Below, piece by piece: positions 24,952 through 34,038 of a DNA stretch of 48,295 nt (the stretch's first letter is position 1; the number at the start of each line of letters is the position of its first letter). Source of the DNA: Candidatus Bipolaricaulota bacterium (lineage in GTDB: Bacteria > Bipolaricaulota > Bipolaricaulia > UBA7950 > UBA9294); assembly GCA_027007005.1 (NCBI GenBank), contig JALTFO010000222.1, positions 1-48,295 on the forward strand. Reading direction: 5' to 3'. The notes below the pieces were generated by a model. That model was given only the letters and a program-made list of their open reading frames with translations, had not been told where the DNA came from and did not search any database. The translations under genes were made by a program, and so were the position numbers.

Positions 24952-25794
24952 CTAGTGTTTGGCAGCATCTCGCAGGACGCGTGCGACGAGCTCGCCGATC
25001 ACCTCGCGCCGGTACTCTGCGCTTGCTCGCACATCATCGATCGGCGATACGGCAGTGGTGGCAGCTTCCTTCGCTTGCTCGATGAGCTGTGGAGTGATCT
25101 CCTGTCCGCGCAGATCATCCTCCAACTTGTGCAGTCTGATCGGTCGCGGGGCGACTGAACCAGCAGCGAGCCTGATGTCATGAATCTTGTCATCCTCAAC
25201 ATTCATGAGCGCTCCAAGCGATGCGATGGCGATGATCATCGCCTTGCGCCGCCCCACCTTATGGAAGAACGGGGAAAACTTCACACTTGGAATCGGGATG
25301 GAAACGCCCTGCACGAATTCGCCGTTTGCCAGGGCAGTCTTCCCTGGGGCCATAAGAAACTCCTCTACCGGTATGCGACGCTCCCTTTCAGCGCTAGTGA
25401 CGATCACCTCCGCGCCGTAGAGTAGAAGTGGTATTGCGCTGTCTGCAGCTGGGGAAGCATTCACCAAGTTTCCCCCAAGCGTGGCGCGGTTCCTGATCTG
25501 CGTAGAGCCCAGGGTACGTAGCACCGTACTAAGCAGCGGGAGCTTCTCCAAAACAGCAGGATCTGCGATGATCTCGCTCACGGTCGTCGCTGCACGGATC
25601 TCGATACGACCATCCACCTTTCTGATTCCACGCAGCGCCTGCGTGTCTGAGATGTCAAGGAGCACTTGTGGATCGATCGTTCCGGAACGCATTTTTACCA
25701 CCAGATCGGTCCCTCCACACAGAATACGCGCTCCTGGCTCCTCGATGTGTGCTAGAAGCTCCGATACTTCCTTGATCTTTACGTAGTGACGCAT
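24952..25794 (-). CDS. FAD-binding subunit of a molybdenum hydroxylase (xanthine dehydrogenase-like)
   Basis: The 280-residue product is the medium, FAD-binding subunit of the xanthine dehydrogenase/CO dehydrogenase family. It shows ILCGGTDLVVKMRSG near residues 24-38 and the FAD-contacting TLGGNLVNASPAADSAIPLL near 103-122, with the CO-dehydrogenase flavoprotein C-terminal domain after about 170. The ATG at 25794 has GGAGG six bases before it, so it is preferred over the GTG at 25800, which overlaps the upstream stop. It passes electrons from the Fe-S subunit to a carrier. The molybdopterin large subunit is not in this operon. Confidence 0.9.
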   Translation of the reverse strand: MRHYVKIKEVSELLAHIEEPGARILCGGTDLVVKMRSGTIDPQVLLDISDTQALRGIRKVDGRIEIRAATTVSEIIADPAVLEKLPLLSTVLRTLGSTQIRNRATLGGNLVNASPAADSAIPLLLYGAEVIVTSAERERRIPVEEFLMAPGKTALANGEFVQGVSIPIPSVKFSPFFHKVGRRKAMIIAIASLGALMNVEDDKIHDIRLAAGSVAPRPIRLHKLEDDLRGQEITPQLIEQAKEAATTAVSPIDDVRASAEYRREVIGELVARVLRDAAKH

Positions 25795-25796
25795 GT

Positions 25797-26384
25797 TCAC
25801 CCTCCAATAACGTCCTCAGGCCGGTCGATATCGACTGTCACCCCTGGATCATCCACTTCGACTAGTTCCAGTTCATCCTCGTGTTGGGATATGTAGTTGC
25901 GCGCACCGATTTCGCCCACAAGCGTTGGCAGCAGGCCCGCACGGCAGTCAGCTCGCAGGTACACGGGGAACCCCCGCAGCTTTGCGTACATGGGGGCCAC
26001 GATCCTCGCCCCTCCCTGGGCGCGATCTAGGATAGCTCGTACTGTCTCCACTTTGACGTAGGGCATGTCAGCATGAGAGATGAGAAAACCAGCTGCATCG
26101 CGTGCTACAAGGCTCACTCCAAGTGCCAGCGAGCTTGCCATCCCTCTTTCGTACTTGGTATTCACAGCTACGATGCAGTCATCAAGATCGACTCTCTTCT
26201 CTATCTCTTCTGACTCGTACCCCAAGATCACGATCACCCGCTCGATCCCCGCGCCGTGCAGGATATCGATCACCCTCGCCAATGAAGCACGCCCATCGAT
26301 CTCGACGAGCGGCTTTATCCTCCCCATCCGCTCGCCCTTACCGGCAGCAAGGACTATCGCTTCGACCGATGAGGACTGGCTCAA
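25797..26384 (-). CDS. MocA/YgfJ-like molybdenum cofactor nucleotidyltransferase
   Basis: The 195-residue product is a nucleotidyltransferase with VLAAGKGERMGRIKPLVEI at residues 11-29 and SHADMPYV near 102-109. This is the MocA/YgfJ type found in molybdenum hydroxylase operons, which makes the cytosine dinucleotide form of the cofactor or acts as an accessory. It starts with TTG at 26384, with AGGAG six bases ahead, and overlaps the 2Fe-2S gene by 4 bases. It is a different family branch from the mobA-like gene at 515, in keeping with a hydroxylase rather than a formate dehydrogenase client. Confidence 0.85.
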   Translation of the reverse strand: MSQSSSVEAIVLAAGKGERMGRIKPLVEIDGRASLARVIDILHGAGIERVIVILGYESEEIEKRVDLDDCIVAVNTKYERGMASSLALGVSLVARDAAGFLISHADMPYVKVETVRAILDRAQGGARIVAPMYAKLRGFPVYLRADCRAGLLPTLVGEIGARNYISQHEDELELVEVDDPGVTVDIDRPEDVIGG

Positions 26385-26854
26385 TTCTTCTCCTGTCTCA
26401 TCAATTCCGCCGCGTAGCGCACTGCCTCTAGTATCTTCACGTACCCGGTGCAGCGGCAGAGGTTCCCTTCTAGCGCAGCGAGGATCTCCTCATCGCTCGG
26501 ATTAGGATTAACAGTCAACAACGCGTAGGTGGACATGATAAATCCCGGCGTGCAGAAGCCACATTGCACTGCCCCCTTCTCTACGAACGCCCGCTGAATC
26601 GGATGGAGTTTCTCACCAGGCGCTAGCCCTTCAACGGTCAATATGCTCTTCCCATCGACTTGTGGGGCGAGGACGAGGCAGGAGGCGATGGCTTTTCCAT
26701 CGACGAGGACGGTGCATGCGCCGCACTCACCTTCGCCACATCCCTCCTTTGCCCCAGTCAGTTGCAGGTCGTCGCGGATGAGGTCAAGGAGGCGCTCGTC
26801 CTCACGCACATCTCGCTCCTCGACGCGTCCATTCACGGTAAACTTGATCTTCAT
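26381..26854 (-). CDS. 2Fe-2S subunit of a molybdenum hydroxylase
   Basis: The 157-residue product is the small iron-sulfur subunit. All eight cysteines of two 2Fe-2S clusters can be seen: the plant-ferredoxin type CGEGECGACTVL with a later ASC, and the C-terminal QCGFCTPGF with GNLCRCTGY. The length is normal. Its ATG overlaps the stop of the upstream PLP-enzyme gene (ATGA), with AAGGA six bases ahead. It relays electrons from the molybdenum centre, whose subunit must be encoded elsewhere, to the FAD subunit. Confidence 0.94.
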   Translation of the reverse strand: MKIKFTVNGRVEERDVREDERLLDLIRDDLQLTGAKEGCGEGECGACTVLVDGKAIASCLVLAPQVDGKSILTVEGLAPGEKLHPIQRAFVEKGAVQCGFCTPGFIMSTYALLTVNPNPSDEEILAALEGNLCRCTGYVKILEAVRYAAELMRQEKN

Positions 26855-28089
26855 AGGTGTTCCTTTACTACAGCAAGAGTGGGCTCGATCTCAATCGCCG
26901 AACCGGCGACCCGCCGTGCCGTGGCGATGTCCTTGAGCCCGTTTCCAGTAACCATCACTGCCGCGCTCTTCCCCGCAATGTCTCCCTGTGCCGCCAGTTT
27001 CAGCAACCCGGCAAACGGGGCCGCGCCGGCGGGCTCGGGGAAGACGCCAGTTCTTCTTGCCATCGTCGCGATCGCTGCCATGATCTGCTTGTCACTGACG
27101 GTGATGAATCGCCCGCCGTTTGCATGTACGTACGTCACTGCTTTCACGATATCGCGCGGTTTGCCAACGCAGATGCTGTCAGCGACTGTCTCCGCTTCGA
27201 TGTCATCGATGGCGACAGTATTGCCATCGTACTTACTAAACGATGCAGCGATCGGTGCCGAACCTTCCGCTTGCACCCCGATTACCTGCGGAAGGCGATC
27301 GATCAGCCCAATCTTCTGCAACTCAGAGAATCCCTTGCAGATGCCGCTCACCACCGAGCCATCGCCGACTCCAACCAAGACCACATCCGGCGGGTTCCAC
27401 GCCATCTGTTCTGCAAGCTCCAGCGCGCCGGTTTTCTTCCCTTCGACAAGATACGGGTTCACCGCTGCGGAGCGGTTGTACCAGCCGAATTCCTCCGCCG
27501 CTTCAGCGGCGAGGTCGTAGGCAACGTCGTAGGATCCGTTAACGAGAAAGACTTTCGCTCCGTAGATCAGAAGCTGTGTCACCTTCGCCTCGGGCGCGGT
27601 GCGCGGGACGAAGATCATCGTTTTGAGCTTTGTCGCAGCAGAGAAACCGGCAAGGGAACTCGCCGCATTACCAGTAGATGCGGCCGTAACCACTCTTTTC
27701 CCCTTTTCTTGCGCCTTGATCACTGCTACAGAGCTGGCGCGATCCTTGTATGAGGCGGTCGGGTTCTGACCATCGTCCTTGATGTACAGGGCACCCAAAC
27801 CGAGCTCGCGCGCATACTCATCGTACGAGTAGAGCGGCGTGTAACCGACACGCAACGGTTGGATGAACCGCCGGTCCGGGATCGGTAGCAGCGGCAGGTA
27901 GCGCCACATCGTTCGCTCCTGATCGGCTGCCAGCGACTCTCTCGTTAATTGTTTAGCGACCGTCTCGTAATCGTAGATGACCTCCAGCGTACCTCGCCGC
28001 GGTCCGCACTTCGGACATGTGTACTCGACATCATCGGGTGAGTACTCTTTCCCACATGTTATGCAACGTAACGCCTTTACCTCTCCCAT
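26851..28089 (-). CDS. Threonine synthase-like PLP enzyme (fold type II)
   Basis: The 412-residue product has an N-terminal zinc-ribbon (CITCGKEY ... CPKCG, about 9-29) and the PLP-lysine motif NPTASYKDRAS near residues 107-117, then STGNAASSLAG and a glycine-rich phosphate loop GVGDGS. By sequence it would be called threonine synthase. It lies inside a ygfK-ssnA operon, where Escherichia coli carries YgeX, a 2,3-diaminopropionate ammonia-lyase of the same fold. A role in releasing ammonia from a purine breakdown product is therefore possible. No hom or thrB neighbours are present. The ATG follows GGAAGGAG. Confidence 0.85.
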   Translation of the reverse strand: MGEVKALRCITCGKEYSPDDVEYTCPKCGPRRGTLEVIYDYETVAKQLTRESLAADQERTMWRYLPLLPIPDRRFIQPLRVGYTPLYSYDEYARELGLGALYIKDDGQNPTASYKDRASSVAVIKAQEKGKRVVTAASTGNAASSLAGFSAATKLKTMIFVPRTAPEAKVTQLLIYGAKVFLVNGSYDVAYDLAAEAAEEFGWYNRSAAVNPYLVEGKKTGALELAEQMAWNPPDVVLVGVGDGSVVSGICKGFSELQKIGLIDRLPQVIGVQAEGSAPIAASFSKYDGNTVAIDDIEAETVADSICVGKPRDIVKAVTYVHANGGRFITVSDKQIMAAIATMARRTGVFPEPAGAAPFAGLLKLAAQGDIAGKSAAVMVTGNGLKDIATARRVAGSAIEIEPTLAVVKEHL

Positions 28090-28112
28090 CCTTTTCTCCT
28101 TCCTCTAATCTA

Positions 28113-31100
28113 TCATCGCGCGAGGAACGGAAGTGATCCCTCCACCCCGCGCAGCACAGCGACCATTTTCCCCACGTGCAGGAGCGACAGTTTTCCATCG
28201 AATTTGCTCTTCAGTTCCATTCCTGCAATCTCTAGGTTGCGCGACAGAGTCACTTTGACGTGCCTATCCTCGTAGGTGAGCCTTTCACCATCGCGCTTCA
28301 GGCGCACATCCTCGTTATTGTGACGCGCCACGATTCCGTCTTTTTCTATTCTGAACGCATTATTCTCTTGCTGGTGGAAATCGTTCTCATCGATGAACAG
28401 GCGTGGCTTATCTCGTGCAGGGCGGCCGTCGTGCACGCAGAAGGTGGCGCAGACGCCGCACTTGTTGCAGAAATCATCAACGTGCAGGATCTGCCTGTTC
28501 TGCTTCAGCACGAATTCCTCTTTCCCGACCACCTGCAGATCACCGCCGTTGCTGGAAAGGACAGGGAATGTTGCCTCAAATGGGGTGATGCGGTAGGCAT
28601 AGTTCGCACGGTTAGGGCAGACATCGACGCACTTATCGCAGACAGTGGAGCATTGCAGACAGCGCGAAGCCTCACGCTTAGCTTCCTCTTCGGTAAACGC
28701 CTTCTCTACTAGATCGAACCCGGAGCGTGCCGAGAGCGGGAGAACGGAGGGGCGCACCTGCGGCGATTTGCGGGTGCGTACGCGTTCAACTTTGAGAATC
28801 TCCTCCTCAGTGAGAACTGGGTGCTGAGCTTCTAATTGTTTGTAATCGATCCCCAGCTTCAGGCAGATCGCTCTTGCAGCACGACGACCGTCGGCTGCGC
28901 CTTGAATGATTGTTGCCGGACCGCGCGTCGCGTCCCCACCGGCGTAGATACAGTCCACACCAGTATCCCCTGTCGTATCTTCTGCTGCGATGCGACCCTT
29001 GTCTGTGGTGGAGACCCCGCTTCCATCGAGGAACGAAAGCTCGGACCGCTGGCCGATGGCGACGATCATCGTATCGGCGGGGATGTTAATCTCGCTTCCT
29101 TCGATCGGAACGGGGCGCCGCCTCCCATCAGGGCCGGGCTCGCCCAGCTTGTTGCGCACGCACTTGATAGCCACGATCTTGTCATCCTCGCGTATTACGC
29201 GCATTGGGCTCAGCAGCTCCTCGATGGAGTTCCCCTCGGTAACCAGGTCCTCAATTTCCTCCAAATCAGCGGGCATTTCAGCCCTGGTTCGGCGGTAGAT
29301 AACGGTCACCGGGCTTCCAGTGACGCGGGCAGCTGTGCGCGCGGCATCCATCGCTGTGTTTCCGCCACCGATAACGACGATCCGCTCGCCGAGATTGACT
29401 TCCTCGCCGTGTCGCACCCGTTCCAGCATATCGATTGCGGTGAACGTCCCTTCGCCCTGTACTCCCTCAATATTGAGCTGCGCGTCCCTTTGAAAGCCGC
29501 TTGCCACGTAGACAGCGGAGAAGCCCTGTTGCAGTAGGCTCTCCGGAGGGGTGTCCACTGGATGAGAGGTCTCGATCTTCACACCAAGGTCCGCGATCCG
29601 CTTCACGTCCCCATCGATGATTTCCTGTGGCAACCGGAACTTTGGAGCGAGGGCCGGCATCCCGCCGACCGTGTCCTTGGCCTCGAAGATTGTCACATCG
29701 ACCCCATTTAGCGCCAGGAACGATGCCGCGGAGAGGCCGGAGGGGCCACTTCCGACAACTGCCACTTTCTTATCTATCTTTGCGTGCGGCGAAATCGTGG
29801 CATGGCCGTTCTCCACAGCGAAACGCTTCAGATCGCGGATCGCTACGGATTCGTCGTAGTTGTTGCGCGTACACTTCGTCTGACAGACGTGTGTGCAGAT
29901 GTAGCCAGTGATCCCGGGAAGGGGATTTCGCGCAAGGATTACCGACAGGGCTTTGTCGTATTCGCCGTGAGCGATCAGCCAGGCATAGTCGGGTACGTCC
30001 TGCTCCACCGGGCAGGTCGCGCTGCATGGGGCGGTGATGCAGTCAAACATTGGAAGCTCGGAACTGAGCTTGGGAAGACCGAAGCGATGGTACGACTTCT
30101 TGTAACGACGATCGAAGCGAGCCGTCGTAGCCGCGACCTTGAGATTGCTCAACTTATCAACGGCCAGATCAGCAAGACTCTTCGCATCGCGCTCCTCCAT
30201 CGCTTCTTCGATGTTCTCAACAAACTGCAACAGTCGCGAGTAACCGCCCGGTTTCAGCAGCTCAGAGGCGCAAGTCACAGGAAGAGCACCAGAAGAGAGG
30301 ATATCTACCACGTTTAGCGCATCTGCGCCGCCGGCGTAGGAGACGTTCAGATCACCATCAAACTGGCGCATCATCTTGTGAAACAGGGTCATCGTGATCG
30401 GATAGAGCGCGCGCCCGGACATGTACATCTCTTCACCAGGCAGGACATCGCGATGATTGGCCATGGCCAGGGTGTTACTTAGTTTTACACCGAAGAAGAG
30501 ATTACGCTTAGCGGCGGCTTCCTTCATGTCCCTGATTAGGCGTACCGCCCGGTCGTACTGCAAATCGTTATCAAAGACTTTGTCTGGAATATCGATATCA
30601 GTATACCCCAACTCATCGTGCAGGATGTGCAGCACTTCGTCCTTCCCAAGCAACGTCGGGTTGATCTTAACGATCGTGTGTAGGCCTCGTTCCTCGATCA
30701 GGTAGCGTGCGATCTGCTCAATCTCATCGGGCGGGCAGCCATGCATCGTGGATAGGGTAACACTGTTCGTCAGTCGCGTCGGAATATCGATGTCGGAGAA
30801 CTCCGGCCACTTATCGGAGAGGATCTTCTTGATCTTCGCGATCTCATCCGTCGCGTCGACCAACGTATCCATGAATTTGACCATGCGCGGTTGTTTGATC
30901 CCTTCCAGATTGTAGCCGACGCTCATGTTGAAGATCGTCCCGAACGGAACTTTGTTCTCGAAACCAAGGACACGGCGAAGGATATGGATGACGACCCAGG
31001 CGTTGATGTACTCGTCCACCGAATCCTCGAGCTTCAGCTCCTGCGACCATTCGACGTTGTACCCCTCGTCGGCCACATCGATGCACGGCCTAGGAATTTC

Positions 31101-31379
31101 CAGCTCGTCCATTATTTGCACCGTCTTCAGCTCCATAAACCGACCGCCGGATAGCCAAGCAGAGATGATGTTTCGCGCCAGCTGTGTGTGTGGGCCGGCT
31201 GCCGGGCCAATCGGGGTGGTTAGATGGCTTCCGAACATCTCCGTTGCGTACGGATTGTCCGCCTTTGGCACGTAGAAGAGCGACCGGTGAATTCCAAAGA
31301 TGCTCTCGTTGTGCTCATACTCCTGCAGGATTGAACCCAAAAGCTCCTGGAACGATTGAACCCTTAGCTTATCAGACAT
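28113..31379 (-). CDS. ygfK: YgfK-like Fe-S flavoprotein oxidoreductase
   Basis: The 1088-residue product matches YgfK, a marker of selenium-dependent molybdenum hydroxylase and anaerobic purine-degradation clusters. The N-terminal third has a dihydroorotate dehydrogenase-like barrel (TPIGPAAGPHTQLARNI). The middle has GltD-type cysteines (PCSATCPVEQDVP) and two nucleotide-binding loops, VAVVGSGPSGLSAA and IVVIGGGNTAMDAA. The C-terminal part has ferredoxin-like cysteines (CSTVCDKCVDVCP, CNKCGVCATFC). It was once annotated as selenate reductase; work on uric acid pathways assigns it a reductive step. Strong ribosome site GGGGGAG. It starts 11 bases after ssnA. Confidence 0.95.
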   Translation of the reverse strand: MSDKLRVQSFQELLGSILQEYEHNESIFGIHRSLFYVPKADNPYATEMFGSHLTTPIGPAAGPHTQLARNIISAWLSGGRFMELKTVQIMDELEIPRPCIDVADEGYNVEWSQELKLEDSVDEYINAWVVIHILRRVLGFENKVPFGTIFNMSVGYNLEGIKQPRMVKFMDTLVDATDEIAKIKKILSDKWPEFSDIDIPTRLTNSVTLSTMHGCPPDEIEQIARYLIEERGLHTIVKINPTLLGKDEVLHILHDELGYTDIDIPDKVFDNDLQYDRAVRLIRDMKEAAAKRNLFFGVKLSNTLAMANHRDVLPGEEMYMSGRALYPITMTLFHKMMRQFDGDLNVSYAGGADALNVVDILSSGALPVTCASELLKPGGYSRLLQFVENIEEAMEERDAKSLADLAVDKLSNLKVAATTARFDRRYKKSYHRFGLPKLSSELPMFDCITAPCSATCPVEQDVPDYAWLIAHGEYDKALSVILARNPLPGITGYICTHVCQTKCTRNNYDESVAIRDLKRFAVENGHATISPHAKIDKKVAVVGSGPSGLSAASFLALNGVDVTIFEAKDTVGGMPALAPKFRLPQEIIDGDVKRIADLGVKIETSHPVDTPPESLLQQGFSAVYVASGFQRDAQLNIEGVQGEGTFTAIDMLERVRHGEEVNLGERIVVIGGGNTAMDAARTAARVTGSPVTVIYRRTRAEMPADLEEIEDLVTEGNSIEELLSPMRVIREDDKIVAIKCVRNKLGEPGPDGRRRPVPIEGSEINIPADTMIVAIGQRSELSFLDGSGVSTTDKGRIAAEDTTGDTGVDCIYAGGDATRGPATIIQGAADGRRAARAICLKLGIDYKQLEAQHPVLTEEEILKVERVRTRKSPQVRPSVLPLSARSGFDLVEKAFTEEEAKREASRCLQCSTVCDKCVDVCPNRANYAYRITPFEATFPVLSSNGGDLQVVGKEEFVLKQNRQILHVDDFCNKCGVCATFCVHDGRPARDKPRLFIDENDFHQQENNAFRIEKDGIVARHNNEDVRLKRDGERLTYEDRHVKVTLSRNLEIAGMELKSKFDGKLSLLHVGKMVAVLRGVEGSLPFLAR

Positions 31380-31390
31380 TTACTCCCCCT

Positions 31391-32731
31391 TTATGAGATC
31401 CGTGCCCAGAGTGATGCCGCACCCTCGCGCGATTGCGCATATAGCGCATCCTCATCTACGTTGACGAAGTGACCGTCTCTGATCACTATACCGCCGGATA
31501 CAACAAGGTCACAAACGTGCAAATCGTGCACAGCAATCCCGAATAGCAGGTGCCCAAGAATGTTCCCCGCGTCGATCGGCGTGGGAGGATCGTAGTCGAA
31601 CAGCGCGATGTCCGCCGCGTACCCGGGAGCTATCCGTCCGATCTTGCTGCCGAGAAGGAGCGAAGCAATCTGCGGGTTGTCATCGAATAGGATCTTTTGC
31701 AAGTCAGGGAAACCCCCAGCAAGAGAGTCTCCCCTGGACACTTTCTGCAGGATCCCAGCGGTGAATAGCTCACTTAGCATGTTCTCGCCCAGACCGTCCG
31801 TGCCCAAGCCAACTATGATCCCACGCTTGAGGAATCCATCCATATCGAAGACGCCGACTGCGTTGTTCATGTTCGATCTAGGATTGTGCACGACGATTGC
31901 TTTGCTTTCCGCAACCAGATCCTTTTCTTCTTCGTTGATGTGCAAGCAGTGGGCAAGGACAGACCTATCGCGCAGCAGGTTAAACTTGTCCAGACGCTGC
32001 ACGATCCGCATCCCATGTTTGGCTTGGCATTGCTCCTCGTCCTCCGGACCCTCAGCGACGTGTATGTGCACGCCAGCACGCTCGGGGATGCGCTCTGCTA
32101 CCTTACTTAGGCTGCTATCGGAGAGGGTAAACGAGGCATGCAAGCCGAACAAGGCTGTGCTCATCAAATCGCTCGAATCGTCAGTCGAGAGGAAATCCAG
32201 GTTCTCCTCGATTCCCTCATCACGAATCCCCATCCCGTCCCGATCGGAGAGCTCGTAGCAGAACGCCCCGCGCAGGCCGACATCTTTGTTTACCGCCTGC
32301 TTGACCGCTGCAAGACTACCCGTAACAGCGTGTGGACTGGCATGGTGATCGATCAGAGTGGTAACGCCACAGCGCGCGGCCTCCATCGCTCCGACAATGG
32401 CGCTCATCTTCACCGATTCTGGATCGAGCGCCTTGTCCAGCCGCCACCAGAGCTGTTCAAGAATCTGGGTGAATGTTCTTGGCGAGTAGTTCGGCAGAGC
32501 CATCCCGCGGGCAAGGCTGCTGTACAGGTGCGTGTGCGCGTTGATCAGCCCGGGGATCGCCAGCTTTCCGTCCCCATCAATCTTCTCAGCCTCAGCCGGT
32601 ATCTTATACGTATCGCGCTCGCTACCCGTAAGGATTGCTTCGATCTTCCCATCGTCGATGACGATCGTTCCCTTGTCGTGGAATTCGCTCGCCCCGTCCC
32701 AAATCCGTGCTCCATCGATCACCAGTTTCAT
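31391..32731 (-). CDS. ssnA: SsnA-type amidohydrolase
   Basis: The 446-residue product is an amidohydrolase of the SsnA branch. It has the metal-binding NAHTHLYSSLARG motif (His 66 and 68), DHHASP, HIHVAEG, LAHCLHI and GTDGLG in the usual order. Members of the superfamily deaminate or open rings of purines and pyrimidines; SsnA always travels with YgfK. It is the first gene of the operon, preceded by AAGGAGG and by a promoter on the same strand at 32804-32832. No missing catalytic residue was noticed. The exact substrate is inferred from the cluster only. Confidence 0.94.
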   Translation of the reverse strand: MKLVIDGARIWDGASEFHDKGTIVIDDGKIEAILTGSERDTYKIPAEAEKIDGDGKLAIPGLINAHTHLYSSLARGMALPNYSPRTFTQILEQLWWRLDKALDPESVKMSAIVGAMEAARCGVTTLIDHHASPHAVTGSLAAVKQAVNKDVGLRGAFCYELSDRDGMGIRDEGIEENLDFLSTDDSSDLMSTALFGLHASFTLSDSSLSKVAERIPERAGVHIHVAEGPEDEEQCQAKHGMRIVQRLDKFNLLRDRSVLAHCLHINEEEKDLVAESKAIVVHNPRSNMNNAVGVFDMDGFLKRGIIVGLGTDGLGENMLSELFTAGILQKVSRGDSLAGGFPDLQKILFDDNPQIASLLLGSKIGRIAPGYAADIALFDYDPPTPIDAGNILGHLLFGIAVHDLHVCDLVVSGGIVIRDGHFVNVDEDALYAQSREGAASLWARIS

Positions 32732-32769
32732 CCGTCCTCCTTGTTAGAGTGGTGACCGTCGCCCGGTCC

Positions 32770-32832
32770 GTGGCGGCACGCCACCCGCTGTAGGCTGTCT
32801 GACAATATAGCCGATTTACAGACTCCCTACAA
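32770..32832 (-). promoter_or_regulatory. Promoter and leader hairpin of the ssnA-ygfK operon
   Basis: On the minus strand TTGTAG (32827-32832) and TATATT (32804-32809) are 17 bases apart. Between this and ssnA the transcript would carry GTGGCG-GCA-CGCCAC (32770-32784 on the plus strand), a perfect 6-bp hairpin. It may be a regulatory leader; no known riboswitch was recognised. Confidence 0.5.
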
Positions 32833-32861
32833 CCGTCTTGTGCTACATACAACGCGTGTCC

Positions 32862-32890
32862 TTGCTGGACTGGCGTGCCTGTTGTATCGT
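32862..32890 (+). promoter_or_regulatory. Candidate promoter for the 241-residue unknown gene
   Basis: TTGCTG (32862-32867) and TATCGT (32885-32890) are separated by 17 bases, and the gene starts 20 bases further on. The match to consensus is modest. Confidence 0.35.
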
Positions 32891-32909
32891 CTGTCACGGA
32901 GGGGTGCGT

Positions 32910-33635
32910 ATGGACAAGGAAGAGTTGCGTCAGTTGGTCTTTGAGGTGTTGCGCCGCGATCCCCAGACACACCTAAACGCGGTTGAGTACCAGGTGCGCA
33001 GCCTTGCCGAGGACTACGATCGTCACGACGCCCTGAAGATCCAAGAGATCATCTGGGATTTACTTGTGCAGGGTGTGCTCGCCCCGGGGAAGAACTCGCT
33101 CAACCTCAACCTCCCTTTCTTCCACGTTACCGACTACGGGTACGACTGCCTGGAATCAGGAGAGATCATCCTGCACGATTACGATCGCTACCTGCGCGAC
33201 CTAAAGGCGAGCATCGATGAGGTGCTCGATCCAGCACTCCACACCTACGTCCACGCCGCGCAGAAATCCTTCCTCTGCGGAAACTACTTAGCAACGATGG
33301 TTCTCCTCGCCGATGCCGGGGGGAGATGCGCCGACATGATCGAGGCGGCGCTTGGAAGTGACAATAGAACGACTGGAGACTTCTACAAAGCTCAACTAGA
33401 GGAGATCCGCAGCCACCTACCTTCCCTCCGGCTACCCCCTCAGGTTCGCGAAGAGATCGAGCTACACTTGAAGGCCCTGGAGAATCTGATCGATCACACG
33501 CGAGATCACAGAGGCCGTGCGCGTGCTGTCAGCATAACTCATCGCAGCGCGCAGGGAGCACTCCTCGTCTTCCCACAGTACGTGCGCAGCGCCTACCGAC
33601 TGATCGCTGAAATCAGAGATCGTAGTAGAGGGTGA
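32910..33635 (+). CDS. Unrecognised protein, possible winged helix plus helical C-terminus
   Basis: The 241-residue product was not recognised. The first 75 or so residues look like a winged helix (LRQLVFEVLRRDPQ ... LKIQEIIWDLLVQGVLAPG ... FFHVTDYGYDCLESG). The rest is mostly helical, with an FLCGNYLATMVLLADAGGRCADMIEAA helix pair like those seen in HEPN or abortive-infection-type proteins. No catalytic motif was seen. The ATG at 32910 follows GGAGGGG; the longer TTG frame has no support. It is divergent from ssnA and overlaps the tail of the convergent glutamine synthetase fragment by 23 bases. Confidence 0.75.
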   Translation: MDKEELRQLVFEVLRRDPQTHLNAVEYQVRSLAEDYDRHDALKIQEIIWDLLVQGVLAPGKNSLNLNLPFFHVTDYGYDCLESGEIILHDYDRYLRDLKASIDEVLDPALHTYVHAAQKSFLCGNYLATMVLLADAGGRCADMIEAALGSDNRTTGDFYKAQLEEIRSHLPSLRLPPQVREEIELHLKALENLIDHTRDHRGRARAVSITHRSAQGALLVFPQYVRSAYRLIAEIRDRSRG

Positions 33636-34038
33636 ACTCGTGTGGGTGCGGGCGCAATTCAACCGAATCCTGTTCTGCACGTTTCACGCGCGTCCAGTGC
33701 TCAATGTCCTCTTCTGAGAAGACGTCGCCGGCCAATAAGCATTGGTGATCTTCGTCGAGAGCAGTTAGTGCTTCCTCTAGGCTGTGTGTCGTATCTTGCC
33801 CACGTGTCTTTTCTTCCGGCAGGACGGAATCGTGAGGCACAATCAAAAGCTTCCTCGCGTCCAATCTCCGCACGATTCTATCAATTCCAGCAACGGAAAT
33901 CGCCGCATAGGCAAGGTAGGGATTACAGGTGGCATCGAGCGTGCGAAGTTCAATGCGTGTGTCACTTCCCTTGACCCATGCGGGGATGCGGACCCCCCGG
34001 AGGCCGGAAATAACGGCCAGCTCATTTGATTGAAACAT
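33613..34038 (-). pseudogene. C-terminal fragment of glutamine synthetase
   Basis: The 141-residue frame matches only the last third of glutamine synthetase (about 450 residues). It has RIPAWVKGSDTRIELRTLD, CNPYLAYAAISVAGID, a SLEEALTALDEDH helix and the end RPHPHEFTLYYDL. The substrate-binding arginines in the RIELR block are kept, but the N-terminal beta-grasp and the ATP/metal-binding part are missing. Directly upstream lies the nuclease gene, whose stop overlaps the ATG (TAATG), so it might still be translated. It is most likely a remnant left by a deletion or rearrangement. Confidence 0.85.

Noticed and set aside
24952-25800. GTG at 25800 as the start of the FAD subunit
   Set aside because: It touches the ribosome site; the ATG at 25794 has better spacing from GGAGG.
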